Source of the DNA: Morella rubra
Lineage: Eukaryota > Streptophyta > Magnoliopsida > Fagales > Myricaceae
Assembly: GCA_003952965.2 (NCBI GenBank)
Contig: CM025853.1
Coordinates: forward strand, 15,670,809-15,734,808
Direction of reading: 5' to 3'
DNA: 64,000 nucleotides
Shown here: positions 11,901 through 25,100 of the stretch, piece by piece
How the letters are laid out: each line of letters opens with the position of its first letter
Position numbering within the stretch: position 1 is the first letter of the stretch
The notes under the pieces: generated by a model
Seen by the model: only the letters and a program-made list of their open reading frames with translations
The model's database searches: none
Told to the model about the DNA's origin: nothing
Translations under genes and position numbers: made by a program

Positions 11901-14443
11901 GACATACTTTTGATCTCCTCTATCTTCATTTGACAAAAGCATTTTGTTGTTAATCGATCTTTGATACCTTAAAAGTTTGCGCAAATACAATAATAGATGT
12001 GAGTTGCGTCAGCTGGCTTGGCTCGTGCATGGTTGTAGTTTTTTCAGCTTATGTAGTGCTCAGTATCTCTATATGCCCTAGTGTGCCAGAATGATGCCTG
12101 TGCTCTTGAAGAAGCCAAGCCAATATGTACTTAAATGTATCGTTACATTATCATTTGTTGCAGGTGTGTTTGTTTGTTGGTCTCTTGAATGTAATGCTCT
12201 TTATATACTGTCAGATCCATCCACCCCAATTTTATTCTGAGAGGTCATGTCATGGGATAACCCACCCTACAACTGAAAAAGATATTGGCAGAGAACCATG
12301 GTAAATAATTTCGGCGTCCTCTTCAAAAGCTGATCGAGAAGTTAAGTGTGTCTTTAAGTGGCACTAGTGAGGAAACCTGAGAGAAGGCATCTCCGTGTGT
12401 AAACAATTTGATTGTCCTAATCAATCTGCTTCCTCCATCGAATTTTTGCCACATGACCTTGATGGTTAGAGACATTGGGTCATATCATGAAGATGATAAA
12501 GCTACCTTTTTTTTGTAATTGTTCCTTGCAGATATTGGAGTGGGGAAATCTTGCCGGAGTTATTAGCCTTTTGTCTGGTCTATTGATGTGGGTGACATCC
12601 CTTCATCCAGTGAGAAAGCAGAAGTTTGAGTTGTTCTTCTACACCCACCAACTATACGCTGTTTTTGTCTTCTTTTTCGCTCAGCATGCTGGTTTCCATT
12701 TCAATAGTGCTGCTGGAGGAATATTTCTTTTCATTATCGATCGCTTTCTGAGGTTCTGCCAATCACGAAGGACTGTTGATATAATTTCTGCCAAGTGCCT
12801 GCCTTGTGGAACAGTGGAATTGATCCTTTCAAAACCTGCAAGTAATAGTAGTTCCCAGCACACAAGCTTTTAGTTTCCTTGTTTATCTGTTATTTCCATA
12901 TTCATTTCATTTTTCATCCTTGGCAATGTAGGTCTGCGGTACAGTGCCCTCAGTTTTATTTTCCTTAAAGTTCAAGAATTATCTTGGCTGCAGTGGCATT
13001 CTTTCAGCATTTCATCTAGTCCGCTGGATGGTAAATATCATCTCTCCATTCTTATAAAGGCTCAAGGGGAATGGACAACAGAACTCCAAGGAATTGTCTT
13101 GAACAATTCTGACACTGAACTGCAGAAAGAGCTACATCTCCAGCCTCTAACAAAGTTAACAGCTTCAGTCGAGGGGCCTTACGGGAATGAACAACCGTAT
13201 CACTTGTTGTATGTACCCAATAAGTCAATTCTGCTTTAGTAGGTAACCCAGCTTAACATCATTAATTTTACCAGGTTTTATTTGTTTTCTGACGTTGCCA
13301 TTTTATCCTACAGGTATGAAAACCTAATCTTGGTAGCAGGTGGCATTGGTATTTCGCCATTTCTGGCAATCTTGCGTGATATTCTCCATCGTACAAGGGA
13401 AGGAAAAGCTTGTCTACCTCGAAACATCCTGATAGTTTGGGCTGTAAAAAGATCGAAGGAGCTCTATCTTCTTTCAACCATTGATGTGGAGTCAATCTGT
13501 CCATTTTTCTCTGATAAACTAAATCTCGAGATTGACATATATGTCACTCAAGAAACAGAACCTCCACTGGTAGGTGTAGTGAAATTCTCTCACCCTTTTA
13601 ATGTCCTTTTGTGAATTATTTCTTTTTTATCTGTTATCTATATACACTATGTTGTTCACTCGGGGACCTCCACTGGTTGTTATCTGCAGGAAGAGGGTAG
13701 AGTTCCCGAAGCTATGAACTCTTCTACCTGCAGCCCAGTGTCTCATGGATGCAGCATGTCTGTATTGGTTGGTACAGGAAATACTTTATGGTCAGGACTA
13801 TGTGCTGTCTCATCGACACTCGGGTTTGTTATCTTAGTGGGTTTACTGAATTATTTCTACATAACTCCTTTTAGCATATCTTCACGGTGGTACATAGGGC
13901 TTCTTGTTGAAACCTGCATGCCTTTAAGTGTCTTTGTCTTTGGGGGTCTTGTGGTTGGTCTATGGCATCTTTGGGAAAGACAAAATGCAACCTGGGAGCA
14001 ATGTGAAGATGATAGGACAAAGGTTTACAAGATGCCACAAAATGAAACTGTAGCTCACGAGGATTCACGTTGGCAGACTCTAGCAACTGCAAACCGTACC
14101 ACTTATGGCTCAAGACCAGACTTCAAAGGTATGGCATGCCAATTGATGTTCCAAATATAAACTAACACAAGATTGCCAAAAAGGGCAAAAGAAAGGGGGG
14201 CATGTTGGAAACGAGGTTTAACCTTCTTATCGATAGCTAAAGCATCCTTGATCCCTTCTTTGTCTTACTGAAGGAATTTTGGGGAACATATCCGACAAAT
14301 GTGGTGCCATTGACGTTGGTGTCATTGTATGCGGTCCTCCAACTCTTCAGTCAAGTATCGCTAAAGAAATCAGATCACGGAATATCAGGAGACAACACGA
14401 TCATCCAATCTTCCATTTCAACAGCCATAGTTTCGATCTTTAG
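8947..14443 (+). CDS. Ferric reductase oxidase (FRO6/FRO7-like)
   Basis: Membrane flavocytochrome that passes electrons from NADPH via FAD and two hemes to Fe(III) or Cu(II) chelates. Exons: 8947-9193, 9283-9388, 9534-9725, 10845-11079, 12532-12841, 12932-13208, 13314-13569, 13690-14128, 14274-14443. All introns are GT-AG and the sum is 2232 nt (743 codons plus stop), the usual FRO length. Heme-ligand pairs spaced as in FRO2 are visible: YHVWLGH..TLHG in exon 4 and YTHQLY..QHAG in exon 5. The NADPH site GGIGISPF is in exon 7 and VCGPP in exon 9. The C-terminus FNSHSFDL and the N-terminus [12 protein letters not shown] match the FRO6/7 branch as I remember it. Odd points: the FAD motif is HSFS instead of HPFS/T, and a second copy of exon 4 lies at 9843-10083. 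Start: Met at 8947 or 8953. Confidence 0.92.
9843..10083 (+). pseudogene. Duplicate exon 4 of the FRO gene (exon 4a) with in-frame stop
   Basis: Lies between exons 3 and 4 of the FRO gene. It is 241 nt against 235 nt for exon 4b, so both have the same phase and join exon 3 and exon 5 in frame. The acceptors share AACTTTTCAG and the donors share GTGAGT. Translation after exon 3 runs [35 protein letters not shown]; over 55 residues about 38 match exon 4b. Both heme histidines are kept, but WLGH reads WLGN. A TGA at 10075-10077 comes two codons before the donor. Inclusion would therefore end the protein after the first heme pair. A cryptic donor GTATGG at 10048 would keep frame and skip the stop. 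Whether it is transcribed is unknown. Confidence 0.85.
11461..11645. repeat. Tandem duplication of about 95 bp in FRO intron 4
   Basis: Two copies start near 11461 and 11556 and share CATTCCAACTATGATAGATA and the following AACTTTAGTAAGT. They differ at a few positions. No function is seen. Confidence 0.75.
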
Positions 14444-14496
14444 GTGATAAGTGTGCAATTATTTCCGGATACATTGAATGTTTTAAGATTTCTCTG

Positions 14497-14501
<5 letters not shown>

Positions 14502-14528
<27 letters not shown>

Positions 14529-14551
14529 TGGGGGGGGGGGGGGGGGGGGGT
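14502..14551. repeat. Compound microsatellite (AT)n(GT)n(G)n
   Basis: AT repeats change to GT repeats and then to a G run of about 20, just after the FRO stop. It probably lies in the 3' untranslated region. Confidence 0.9.
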
Positions 14552-14829
14552 GTGCTTTTGTGCCTCTATATATTGTTAGGCGCTCAATGTTTCCAGAAGT
14601 CTTGTATAAGTGAATTTGATGATAATGAACAATAAAAAAGTTTTAAATGGACCTGAAGTTAGTCATTTATACGAAGAGTCCATAATAGAACAAATTTTTG
14701 AGTTTAGTCTCTACGCGTTGAATTTCTATATTATTATGAAGCTAGAGAATTGTTAAATTTATTTTTGAATGTGATATTGTATGTCAAAGACTAGTAAGTT
14801 CAAAGAAGGCATTTCCAAAAAAATTGTAT

Positions 14830-16260
14830 GCATTAAGTCGATTCCAAGAAAGCTAAGAAGAAGAAAATTTGAATCTGTCTAAACGAGTCAACACCATGCG
14901 TAAAATGAGTCTACTCCACAAAGTTGAAATTCGAATTTGTCCAAATTACTTAGACACCTGCTTCGAATGAGTCAACTCATTGATACTGAATTTCAAACCT
15001 GGACAAATGAGTCAACTCATATCTCTATACGAGGAAACCTTGATTGCAGTTGACAGTAGAAATAGGAATCTATAAAAATGAGTTGGCTCCTACGATATCA
15101 GTCGACACCTTGGTCAAAGCAAAAAACAGGATTTCAGGATCGAAGCGAGTCGACTCCTACTCTGATATGGGTCAACTCGTACAGGTGAATTGACATACAA
15201 ACTGCGCAAAATTGAAATTTTTAAACCGCTCTTTTTGTATCAAATGTAACAGCCAGAAATCCTTGTCTGAGTATAAAAGGAGTCAAAAAGGGAAAAAAGA
15301 ACCAACTCTTTGCACAATATTTTGAATATCATTGAAGAAATCTACCAATTCTCCCCTTATTTCATTTATTGGTTAATTACACTTTACACTCACGTGATTT
15401 AAAAGTATTGATACTTTGCACTCCGTTCTTTTAATTTTGAGATATTCCACACTCGTAGTTTAGGGATCTTGACACTTTGCACTCCTGTCAAATTATCCAT
15501 TATTTTTAATGGAAAAGTCAACCACGTGCAAAATATGTGACTGATTTTTTTTAGCGTAAAATGTCTCAAAAATAGAAGAACGGTTGCAAAGTGATAGACT
15601 CCCCAAACCATGCGGGTGCAAATTGTAATTAAGTCTTTTTGAATATTGGGGGCAAAATGGGCAAGTGAGCCACATGCATAACACGTGACTGACTTTTCTG
15701 TTCGAAATAACGGATAATAGATAGCATGGTGTAAATTGAAGGACGTTCAAACTACGTGGGTGAAATGTCTCAAAATTGAAAGAACGGGGTGCAAAGTGTC
15801 AAACCCCCAAACCACGTGAGTGTAAAGTATAATTAACCCTTTATTTATTTATTCTCCCAAGATTATTGTGAGATTTAAAGTTTCATTTTTTCACCCATTA
15901 ACGCTCATCATTGCAAAGCTCTGACTATTTAGAGTAGTGAGCTTCAAACTCTTCAATTATAGTGAGGTCTCTCAAGTACCATTAACGCTTGAGATTTGAG
16001 TGTTGAGCACGAGCACATATTCTGACCGTGAGGTTAGGGGACTAATTGGGAATATCTTTCATTGTGAGTTTGTTAGTGTTTTCTTTGCTTCAAAAATACT
16101 TATAAAAGTTATCTATTACCCAAAAGTTCGAGTGTAAGCTATTTGTAGAGACTGGAGACAACTCAAGGAACAATTCCCACGGATGTAAGTTTGAATTAAG
16201 CCAAACTCTCAAAATCTCGGTGTTGTATCTCTTATTTGTATCTCCTTTTATCTTACAGTG
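14830..16260 (+). mobile_element. Probable solo LTR of a retrotransposon, split by a MITE
   Basis: From 14880 to 15190 short GAGTCAACTC/GTCGACTC words recur, as in the U3 of some copia LTRs. A TATA box (GAGTATAAAAGG, about 15269) follows. The segment 16150-16240 (GAGACTGGAGACAACTC, then CTCTTATTTGTATC) looks like a U5 end. A 468-bp MITE at 15371-15838 interrupts it. No partner LTR or coding body is nearby, so this is an old solo LTR or fragment. Ends and target duplication are not resolved. Confidence 0.45.
15371..15838. mobile_element. Long-TIR MITE (Mutator-like)
   Basis: The ends are inverted repeats of about 70 bp: GGTTAATTACACTTTACACT at the left, and on the opposite strand GGTTAATTATACTTTACACT at the right, both going on to ACGTG, ACTTTGCAC and CCGTTCTTT. 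There is no coding region. Inside, the right terminal block is repeated in direct orientation (about 15553-15634 and 15757-15838), so part of the element is tandemly duplicated. The flanks are A+T-rich and I cannot define an exact 9-bp target duplication. Confidence 0.75.
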
Positions 16261-16999
16261 ATATATTTCTTGGAAATTGAGTTGGTTGTTGTATATGTAC
16301 TGAGTTTATTCTTGGACTACTTTTATATTTGTTTCATATTGGCTTTAAACATAGACATTTTTTTTAAAAAAAAAAATCCAATTTACCTCCTTAGATGGTC
16401 ACTTGGGACTTACATGTATGTGCTTTTATTTCTCTCTATGAAGATGAGCATATGTGCTCTATGTAGGTGTGCATGCTTTTGCACACAATTGTTGTTGCAG
16501 ATCCTTGATGTTTAATAGGCACGAGGTGTCAAACTTTTTTCTTTTTGATTTTTCGTTCAAGGATTTAGCGATAACTGAAATCCTCATGAAAACGTTTTAT
16601 CAGTGTCATACTTCTAGAAACGTTTTTGTAAATCAAAATTTCATTTTCATCCATACATTTAAAAACCCATATTTTCTGTGATAGAAAAACACACAAAAAA
16701 AAAATGATTTTCACATAAATCAATAAATAATTTCTCTCGGAAAAACTTTACTTTTAAACATATTCCACTACTTTCAGCATCTTTAAGAAAATATTTTTCA
16801 AAAGTTGTCTCTTTCCAAACATTTTCTGTTGATTAAAATGCTTTCACAGATATCTATTAAAGTAAATCTATAGAAATGTTCTTAATCACTAGAGAAAAGC
16901 ATAAAAGTATTTCATAGCCAAATATATAGTGTAAAACTTTTCGGAAGAGATCAAAAGTTTTGGTAACCACAAGCATATATATATATATAACAGAGGCTT

Positions 17000-18110
17000 T
17001 CGGAGCTCAAGCGCATATATATCAAACCAATTATAAGTCCCTCGCTTTGTTGATAAATTATCAAAGATTAAGCCAACCCAAGAGAAAAGGTAAATTAAGT
17101 TATAAATTTTTTTTCAAAAATTACACATAAATCCTAGTTCTCAAGCAAGCCAAGCAAGTAAATCAAAGAAGAATGGTTAGAGAAATTAGAGGCTTCAATT
17201 TTTTAGGTGGGTCCGCAATCTTGCCTACGTCCACCCTTCAAAGCTCCTTTATCAAACTTTCAAACTTTCCATTATCACCCCTTCTAGCCATGAGAATAGC
17301 TTTTACAACAAAACTCAATAACAACCTCTAAAGCTTTAACCCCTTTGGGGTGATATACTCTCACTAAAGTTTACAAAAGTGCTCACACTCTCCTTACACT
17401 TTAGAGTAATGAGATATAGAAATAAACTCTTTCAAAGAGTAGATGAATAAATCGAAATTCTATTTCAAAAGCTCACACAAGAAATAAGCTTGAAACTAAT
17501 TGATTTTGTGTGAAAGTTTTGTAAAAAGTGAGAAGCCAAGGCTTTTAGATATTATACAGGTAAATATGAAATTCAGCAAGCTATCGAATATCTTTGAAGT
17601 TTTCCTTTTATAGACCCTAATTGAAAACTCATCTTTTTTTTTATCATAGAAAAAAATTATAACTACCAATCGATTAGACCACTTATACTGATAGATCCGG
17701 TACCTGTGATTGTTGGCTTCAAAACGAGATTCACAAAATTTAAAATTAAAAAATATTCCTTATCCTAACCTACTGGTCAACCAGCCCACCGGTATTTGTG
17801 ACTATTATCAATGTAAACGATCTTTAAAATTGATGCTCGAACATGTTTTAAACGTTATTGTATCGGTCAACCGCTGTTAACTCAGTAGTGAATTTGCTTA
17901 AAACAATGTCATATAAAATTTGATCTCTTTCATGGTTGCATCTAGCAAGATGAACATAAACAATCAATATACGTACTGATTAACAGCTGGTCGTCAAGTA
18001 CTGGATCTAGTTAAAATATAGATGATGAAAAATGTAGTCTTTTTCACGGTTTCATCTTGTGGGCAACCGGTACCCACGTCTACTACTAATCGTCCAATAT
18101 TAACGAAAAC
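17000..18110 (-). mobile_element. Possible second LTR remnant, reverse orientation
   Basis: On the minus strand, repeated GACCAGT/GGTTGACC-type words (17670-18110) resemble a U3. They are followed by an LTR-like transcribed stretch to about 17000. No coding body, primer site or partner repeat was found. The call rests only on resemblance to the plus-strand remnant just upstream. Confidence 0.3.
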
Positions 18111-19120
18111 TCATTGAATATATATATATATAAACTTTTGGAATTTGCCAAAAATCATTTGGGCTGAGAAAATTTTGATTAAAAGGAATTTTTCTAGTTT
18201 CCTTGAAAAGTGAGTGTGTGATTAAGCCTATCAATATAATGAACTATACACCTTAAATTACAAAATTACCCTAAGGTCTTTATATGTCTTTTCGAGTTTC
18301 GATTCGTTATTTTCGAGTTTTTAGCCTATCCTTTCCTGAGTGGACCCACAAGCCCAGGTGGGGGTTCCAACTCAGCTTAATTTCGTATTTTTTTTGTTTG
18401 ATTACGCTCGCCTCCATATTCACGACAACATGGATATCTGATGGGATGCTGGCTTAAATGTGGTTGCCTATTAACTCAGGGATCAAGGAGACAATTTATT
18501 TTTTCTTTTTTTATTGTAAGCGAGGAGGCGTTTCTTGGTTATTGAGTACTTAATACATTGCTTTCATTCTAGCAAATTATTATAGAACACCATTGAACAA
18601 TTTCTCAGCAAAACAGAAATTTACAGAAAAAAAAAAAAATGTAGATTTGGGAGTGACCGCCTATCACAAAACAGACCAGTGCAATGGCACTTTATAAATA
18701 TATATGTTCGTATAAGTATTGATAAGAAATTTAGAAAAACAAAAAAACAAATTTTTGATCAGAAGATATCAAACTGACCAACTTTATACAACTCCAAATC
18801 GTAGATTTCTTTGCGTACCAAAAAAAAAAATCGTCGATTTTTTTTACAGAGCAAGATCCACAAATATACAAAGGCCCTTTTAAAATATTGCTCGTTGCAG
18901 ACACTAGTATCCCTAACACAGACAGAATAAACTTCCGTAAGATGCTCCCTATTGTTCAGAATACACTTCCGATAAAGAAAAACTTAAAACCACGACACCA
19001 TGTTCCCAAAAAATTGTGGTGTCATAGGAAAATGGGGGCAAAAATTTGCGTATGAACTCATCAGGAAACGAGCTTACAACCTATATCTATGATCTCTTAC
19101 CTCTTGGCCTTGAGTTAAGG
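18111..19120. other. Intergenic, includes likely 3' untranslated region of Nrap
   Basis: No coding exon is seen. The part next to 19120 should be the 3' untranslated region of the minus-strand Nrap gene. The rest is A+T-rich with homopolymer runs. Confidence 0.4.
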
Positions 19121-22100
19121 TTAATTCATACGCCTTGGAGCCTTCAACAGGAACACACTCCTGACAAATCCTTTACCAACTTCACCAACCTCTTTTAATA
19201 CATCAACTGGATCTTTTCCTTCCTCACCCACTTCGTCTCGACCCCGTTTCTGCAAGTAGTAAATAAATTTAGGACTCAAGTTGATAGGATTGAGAAAACA
19301 TGAACATCGCTTTATGTTCCCATCACAATCTAAGAGACGTATTCAATTATACCTTGGCAGGAAACTTCTCCCACGTTATGCCAATTGCATCACCTCCCAG
19401 AGAATCATACCATAACTTGATAGTGTTGGAGAATTCCTTCTGTTTATGCCAAAAGAAAATGCTAATTAGAAGAACTATGCTTCAAATATCAACGTCCAAT
19501 TATTGCAAATACTTGCCTCTAGATCCCCAACAAAGCACCCCAGTGGATTGAAGTCCACCAGGAGCTTATTTTTCACTTCCTTGGAGCTCCCTTTCAAGTC
19601 TCCAGGCAACATGAACGGATGGAAAGACTTGCTAGCTTTCCCATGAGCCACATGCTTCCCTGCCAGAATGTGAATGTCATTGAACTTGCCAAAAGTTCAG
19701 AACTGTAGTAAAAAATGTGCAGAATTATACCATGGTTTAGTTCAGAAGGAAAAAGAAGACGTTGGGGGTAAGGTAATTTGTCCCTGTGTAGAAGAATTAC
19801 AGCATCATAGTTGTTCAAAGGAGTTCGGAAAAGGCACTGCAAGCCAAAAGTCCTGCTGTAACAACTCGTACACAAATTATATATATAACCTGGCAAATGT
19901 TTCACTCACCTCCCACTTATAAGAACCAATCTGCTCCTCCAATATGAGTTTGGTCAACAAGTTTGCACTGCTTCGAGCATAAGCCACCAACCTTTTAAGT
20001 TCCTTTTGAGTCAACAATTTTCATATGTCAATAAGGAATAGGCCAGGAACGCCATGCATTCGGCATCCAACAGTACCTTAGCACATATAGAAACAAGAAG
20101 TGCATGTGGGCACATAGGTTTCGAGAGTGCCCCCAACAGAAAAGGGACTCCAATGGCACAGTTCAAGAGATAATTGACCCTCTAAATCTATTGCTCAATG
20201 CAATGTTCCACATACACACAAGTTCTGCTTAGTGTAACATCTACAAGATTGAGATAATGTCCTCTATGGCTAAATTAATCTTAGGGAAGTAAGTACCAAT
20301 CAGAATAAAAGAAAATCAGAAAAGAAAATCAGAAAAGAAAACTTAGCGGAAGAGGAACAACAACCAAAAAGTCAACTAAGGAATAAGCAAGGACAGCATG
20401 TGGAAAAGAGACCCGTCAATTAGCAAGCATGAATGTGAGAAAGAGTCCTACAAACAATCATGCCAAATTCCATTCAAAGGAACCACTCACCAATAGGTTT
20501 GGTGAAAAACTGGTCCAAGCCTCAGATGCCTTATCATAAGCTGCAGCTAGGAACATTGCTGTCCTTCCATGTTGTTTGTTTTCTTCATAATCTTTTCTAC
20601 ACAATGTAAAGTTATCCTGAAAAAACAATATGTTAAAGGGCCGTCAAGTGAAAAATAAGACCAGAAACTTTAGAGTAGACATGCACCAAAATTATCATGT
20701 ACTTTTTTTTTCTTTTCTTTTTAAGGAAGAATTCACTCAGCTGAGAACTTACACTAATCTCTCTCTTATCATTTTGGCTCAAATCACCATTTATGTCAAC
20801 AACCAATGCAGAAAAGCTCCAGTCATACTCTGAAAGTAATCGCAAGAACCTGTTAACAAAATTTGCATGCACACAACAGAACAAAATCAGGACCAAGGAG
20901 ATACACAAATTATTTCAAATGCCTTGTAAGCAGGAACAGAGAGCGAACCTTAGAAATCCAGATATGCGTGAGCACGGTGCATTATTAAATGGTAAAGGCT
21001 TCACAAAGAGGTAAGCGACCAATAGCTCAACTACCTCTTCTACCAAGCAAGCTGAAAAAAGATGAGAAGCAACCCATCGTTTTGCAAGCCTACAGAAATA
21101 ACCAAAATAAGTTATGTGGAGGTGGGGATTAAACTAGAAAGATAATTCCACATGCCAATTGAAATGCTCACCTAACAACTGGAGCATATACCGGATAACG
21201 ACCCTGAAATCCATTAATCATGCTAGAATGCTGACTGCGAACAAAAAGTTCCTTGTCTGCAGAAGTGACCTGCTTAACTTGGTCACGTCCAACTGCAAAT
21301 TAATTTATTTAATTCGTTAACTTCAGAAGAGTCTCACAAGCACATCTGTATATATGTATGTCAGACTCAAAGATCTTACTTTCCCTCTTCACCAAGTCCA
21401 GGCCTCTCTCATGCAAAATTTTAAGACGAAACACATATCCAGATGTGAAAACATCAACGTCATCCTCAGTAGCAATGCAAGTCATCCCCCAAGTATTCTG
21501 GAGACTGCCATAGTAGTATCATTAGATAGATCTGTTGAAAAGAATATGGCCGTTTCGTGAACAAAGATACCCAGCCTGCTCACCTCTCTCCAATTTTGAG
21601 AAGGAAAGCGGTCTTAGTTTTCTCAATTGATAATTCGTCCATTGGCCAATTCCCAGAACCTTCCAACTGTATCACAACAAATGACAACTTTAAGAAATTA
21701 AATAACTAAAAAAAACAATGAAGACATGAGTGATCAACAGGAAATCATGCCTGAATCATAACTTCCAAAGGCTGAATGCAGGATGGAGTGAGCTTACGTA
21801 GCCTTGGAACATCAACCTCATCATTAGCCAGAGGATGAGGTTCAGGAGGGAAGACGGAGGTAAACCTGAAAGCTGTCATTTATGATAAGTGCATAACATT
21901 GCTTGGCAGAGGAAGGCTAAGTGGCTATTAAGATAAGCCAAATCTGGATGTTAACGAGTCTGAAATAAAATATGTACCAAGTCACTGTGAACATATTCTC
22001 AACACAATTTAATGAGCCCTGTTACCTTTGTAACCTTTTCAAACAACAAACAGATCTTCTTAAATCAAGATAATAGAACATGAAGGAAGATCCCTTTCCT

Positions 22101-25100
22101 GCATTAAAAATCTACCTGGGTCTATAGGCTGCACGCTAGATACCCTCAAAGGAAGGTCTTGGATGAGACGCAGGCGCTTTGATAAAACCTCAAGTGCTCC
22201 AAGCAAACTTCCAGAAAATGATATAGGATCTGAAAAACATCTCTTTTTTAACAAAGCAATGACAGTTCCAAGAGAAAAGAAAAAGAAACAGAATTCACAG
22301 AAACTAAAAGTACTCGGTCCGCACTATCATTACCACTGATGCCATGGACCAGAGAGAAATCAAGTTCATGCACAACATGCACAACATTCTCCTTTGCTAA
22401 AGAAAGATGCCGCAGAAGTACATATTCAGAAATTCTTTTCAAAATGAGATGTCTTGCCCAGTGCTCACTTTCCCATACTACAACAAAGAGAAAATAACAT
22501 CATCAGGCTTACCACATTCACTCTTAACTAGAAGGCTAAAAAAGGCATGCAAATCCTACAGAAGCATCTAAACTTGATCAACAGCAGCGATGGAAACATA
22601 ACAAATGCCTCACCTGTGCTTTCTGCAATTGTACCATCTTTAAACCTCCTGAGCTCAGCCTTCTCTCCCCAAAATGTCCGGAATTTTAGAGCCTGGTATG
22701 AATCAGGGATAAAATCAGTTCACATATCAGAAAGATATAATTCGCAGTACCACCCACCACCGAACAACAAAAAACCTGAATTACCTCCTCCTTGTTTTCA
22801 GCACTTGGACCAATATCCACCACCCTGAAAGCTTTCTCCAAAGAGCTCACCAAAACTCCAACAAGCAATGGCTCTCTATCAAACATTGACAAGCCCTGTA
22901 GACTCAAGCTAATTAGAATATGTTGATCCAAAGCACTAACTTCTATGTAGAATATTGAAGCTTAATGTTTCCATACATTTTCTATACTGCATTCTGATGA
23001 TGTGTTCCTCCAAGTAACACGAATAAACTTTGCTCTATCAGTCAGCCCCTGAGTAAGAAGAGTATGAACCTTCTGCTCATATAGCCTCCAACATTCATCA
23101 TCAAAGCAAAATCCCGATGCATGAACCTCACTTTTGCCCTTCAAGTTCAATCTTAAAAAGGAACAGCGTAAGAGAAAAGGGCAACAAAGTTATAATGCAG
23201 CTGCAAGAATACCAAGCATGCGACCACCAAAATAATCCCATAAATGCAACAGCTAGTAACAGGAATGCATTGCGAACCAAAAAATTAGAAGACCAAGCTA
23301 CAAACGCTATACAATAAAGAAGAAAACCTATGAACAATTTTCTTGACTTTGCAAACTTTAGCGACGAAAATAAACTTATTTTTCTATTTAAATTTCTATC
23401 CTCAATTTAACTCCATAAAGAGACCTAAACAAATGGGATGGACTTCATTGCATACAGTATCAACATCTATCTTTTCTGGTCATTATACAACATCTACTCA
23501 CAACCAATGTCACCTTTCTATTTGTAATTGCATTACTTATTTCTACCCATGTTAATTTTTCTACTCAAACCTTTTCACTCCTCTAACTTGCATGGTATCA
23601 CTCAATTACGACTAATGTAGTTATCAGTCTCCATCATTATATCCACCATCTTAGGTGATGACCCCTTATGTTTTCCTCGATAAGCACCAGTTATCTTTGA
23701 CAAGATATATTCGTTCATTATTTTATCTTTCTTTGTCTTCACAATCATCCATTTTAACATTATCAGCCTTGTATCGTTTAGATTTAAGTTTCAGTATAGT
23801 ATGTACTGTCGACTCTGTTGTTTTGTGTTCTTTGTTTTTCGTCTCTTTAATAAGATTGGCTTACTTATAAAAAAAATATTTAAGTTTCAAATTAGCAAGT
23901 TGTTCATGCCGTGTAGTTCTGAACCTTACCATATCAACCAAATCAGCTAACTTTGATTTCCAGCCCATTTTTCAAACTCATGTTTGAACATTATTCTCAG
24001 CAGCCTGCCAACTACACAGGTTATTATTGTTCTATAAGGAACCCTGCCTAACTTTGATTTCCAGCCTATATTTCTAACTCATCTTTGAATATAATACTCA
24101 GCTAATATGGTTGTTTTAAAATAAGTCTTGAATCACTTTATACTTTTAGTTAACAAGAGATAAAATAGAAAAATCTAGGATATAAACTGAAGTAATAACG
24201 GAAACCTAGCAATAAGCAAAGAGTTGGAATGAAATCATAAAGACACAAGCACGCATGCAGTAAACACGCAAACAGGAACATGTTGAAAGGATATTTCATT
24301 TCTATGTTCCATCTTGGAACAAGTATGAATCAGTAAATGAAAACTAACATCTACCACTTGAACAATTTTACCTCATGCAGTAGTCATATTTAGAGGCATA
24401 GTCAACCCTGGTCATAAAAATCTCCTCAAATCCACCATCTTTACATTTCTCCATGCATTTAAGTGTCAAAGCAGCTTCCTCTTGGAGCTGAAGTGTTGGG
24501 AAAGAGTATGTATAAGTATTTCATCATCTAAGCGCAATGGGGTTCAAAAAGAAAGAAGATCCTGACGAAAAATCCAAAATTGACCACAAGTATCCTGGTA
24601 AACAGTACCTCAATGAAACCAATCTTGGATACTCGGAATGCTAGATTAAAGGCGGCTGATTGATTGCATATGACAACCGGAAAAGTTTCTCTATTTGGCA
24701 TCCTTTCCTGAAACTCCAAAGATTAAAATAATGAAAAATACATAGAAAAGTTGGAAGAGCAATATGACATCCTCCACGACACGGATAAATGAAAAATACA
24801 CAAAGAACAGAAACTTTTAACTCCTTCACATGATTAGACACACTAAAAGCCTAGATCAGGCAACTTTTTCTGTCACGTTCCAAAGCTGACAATATGCCAG
24901 AGGACAATATTGCTTTAAGTGTCACTAGTAGGTATAACTAAATAATCACTTGACTTTCTTCTACAATAATCCTTTTACTGATCAAATTTTGAAACACACT
25001 AAAACAGAGATATGAGAGATTATTTGTAATGAGCAAGATAGTGTTATCTACAGCATAGTACAACAAATAAAAATAGCAATAAGTATATATCAAGCTCCTA

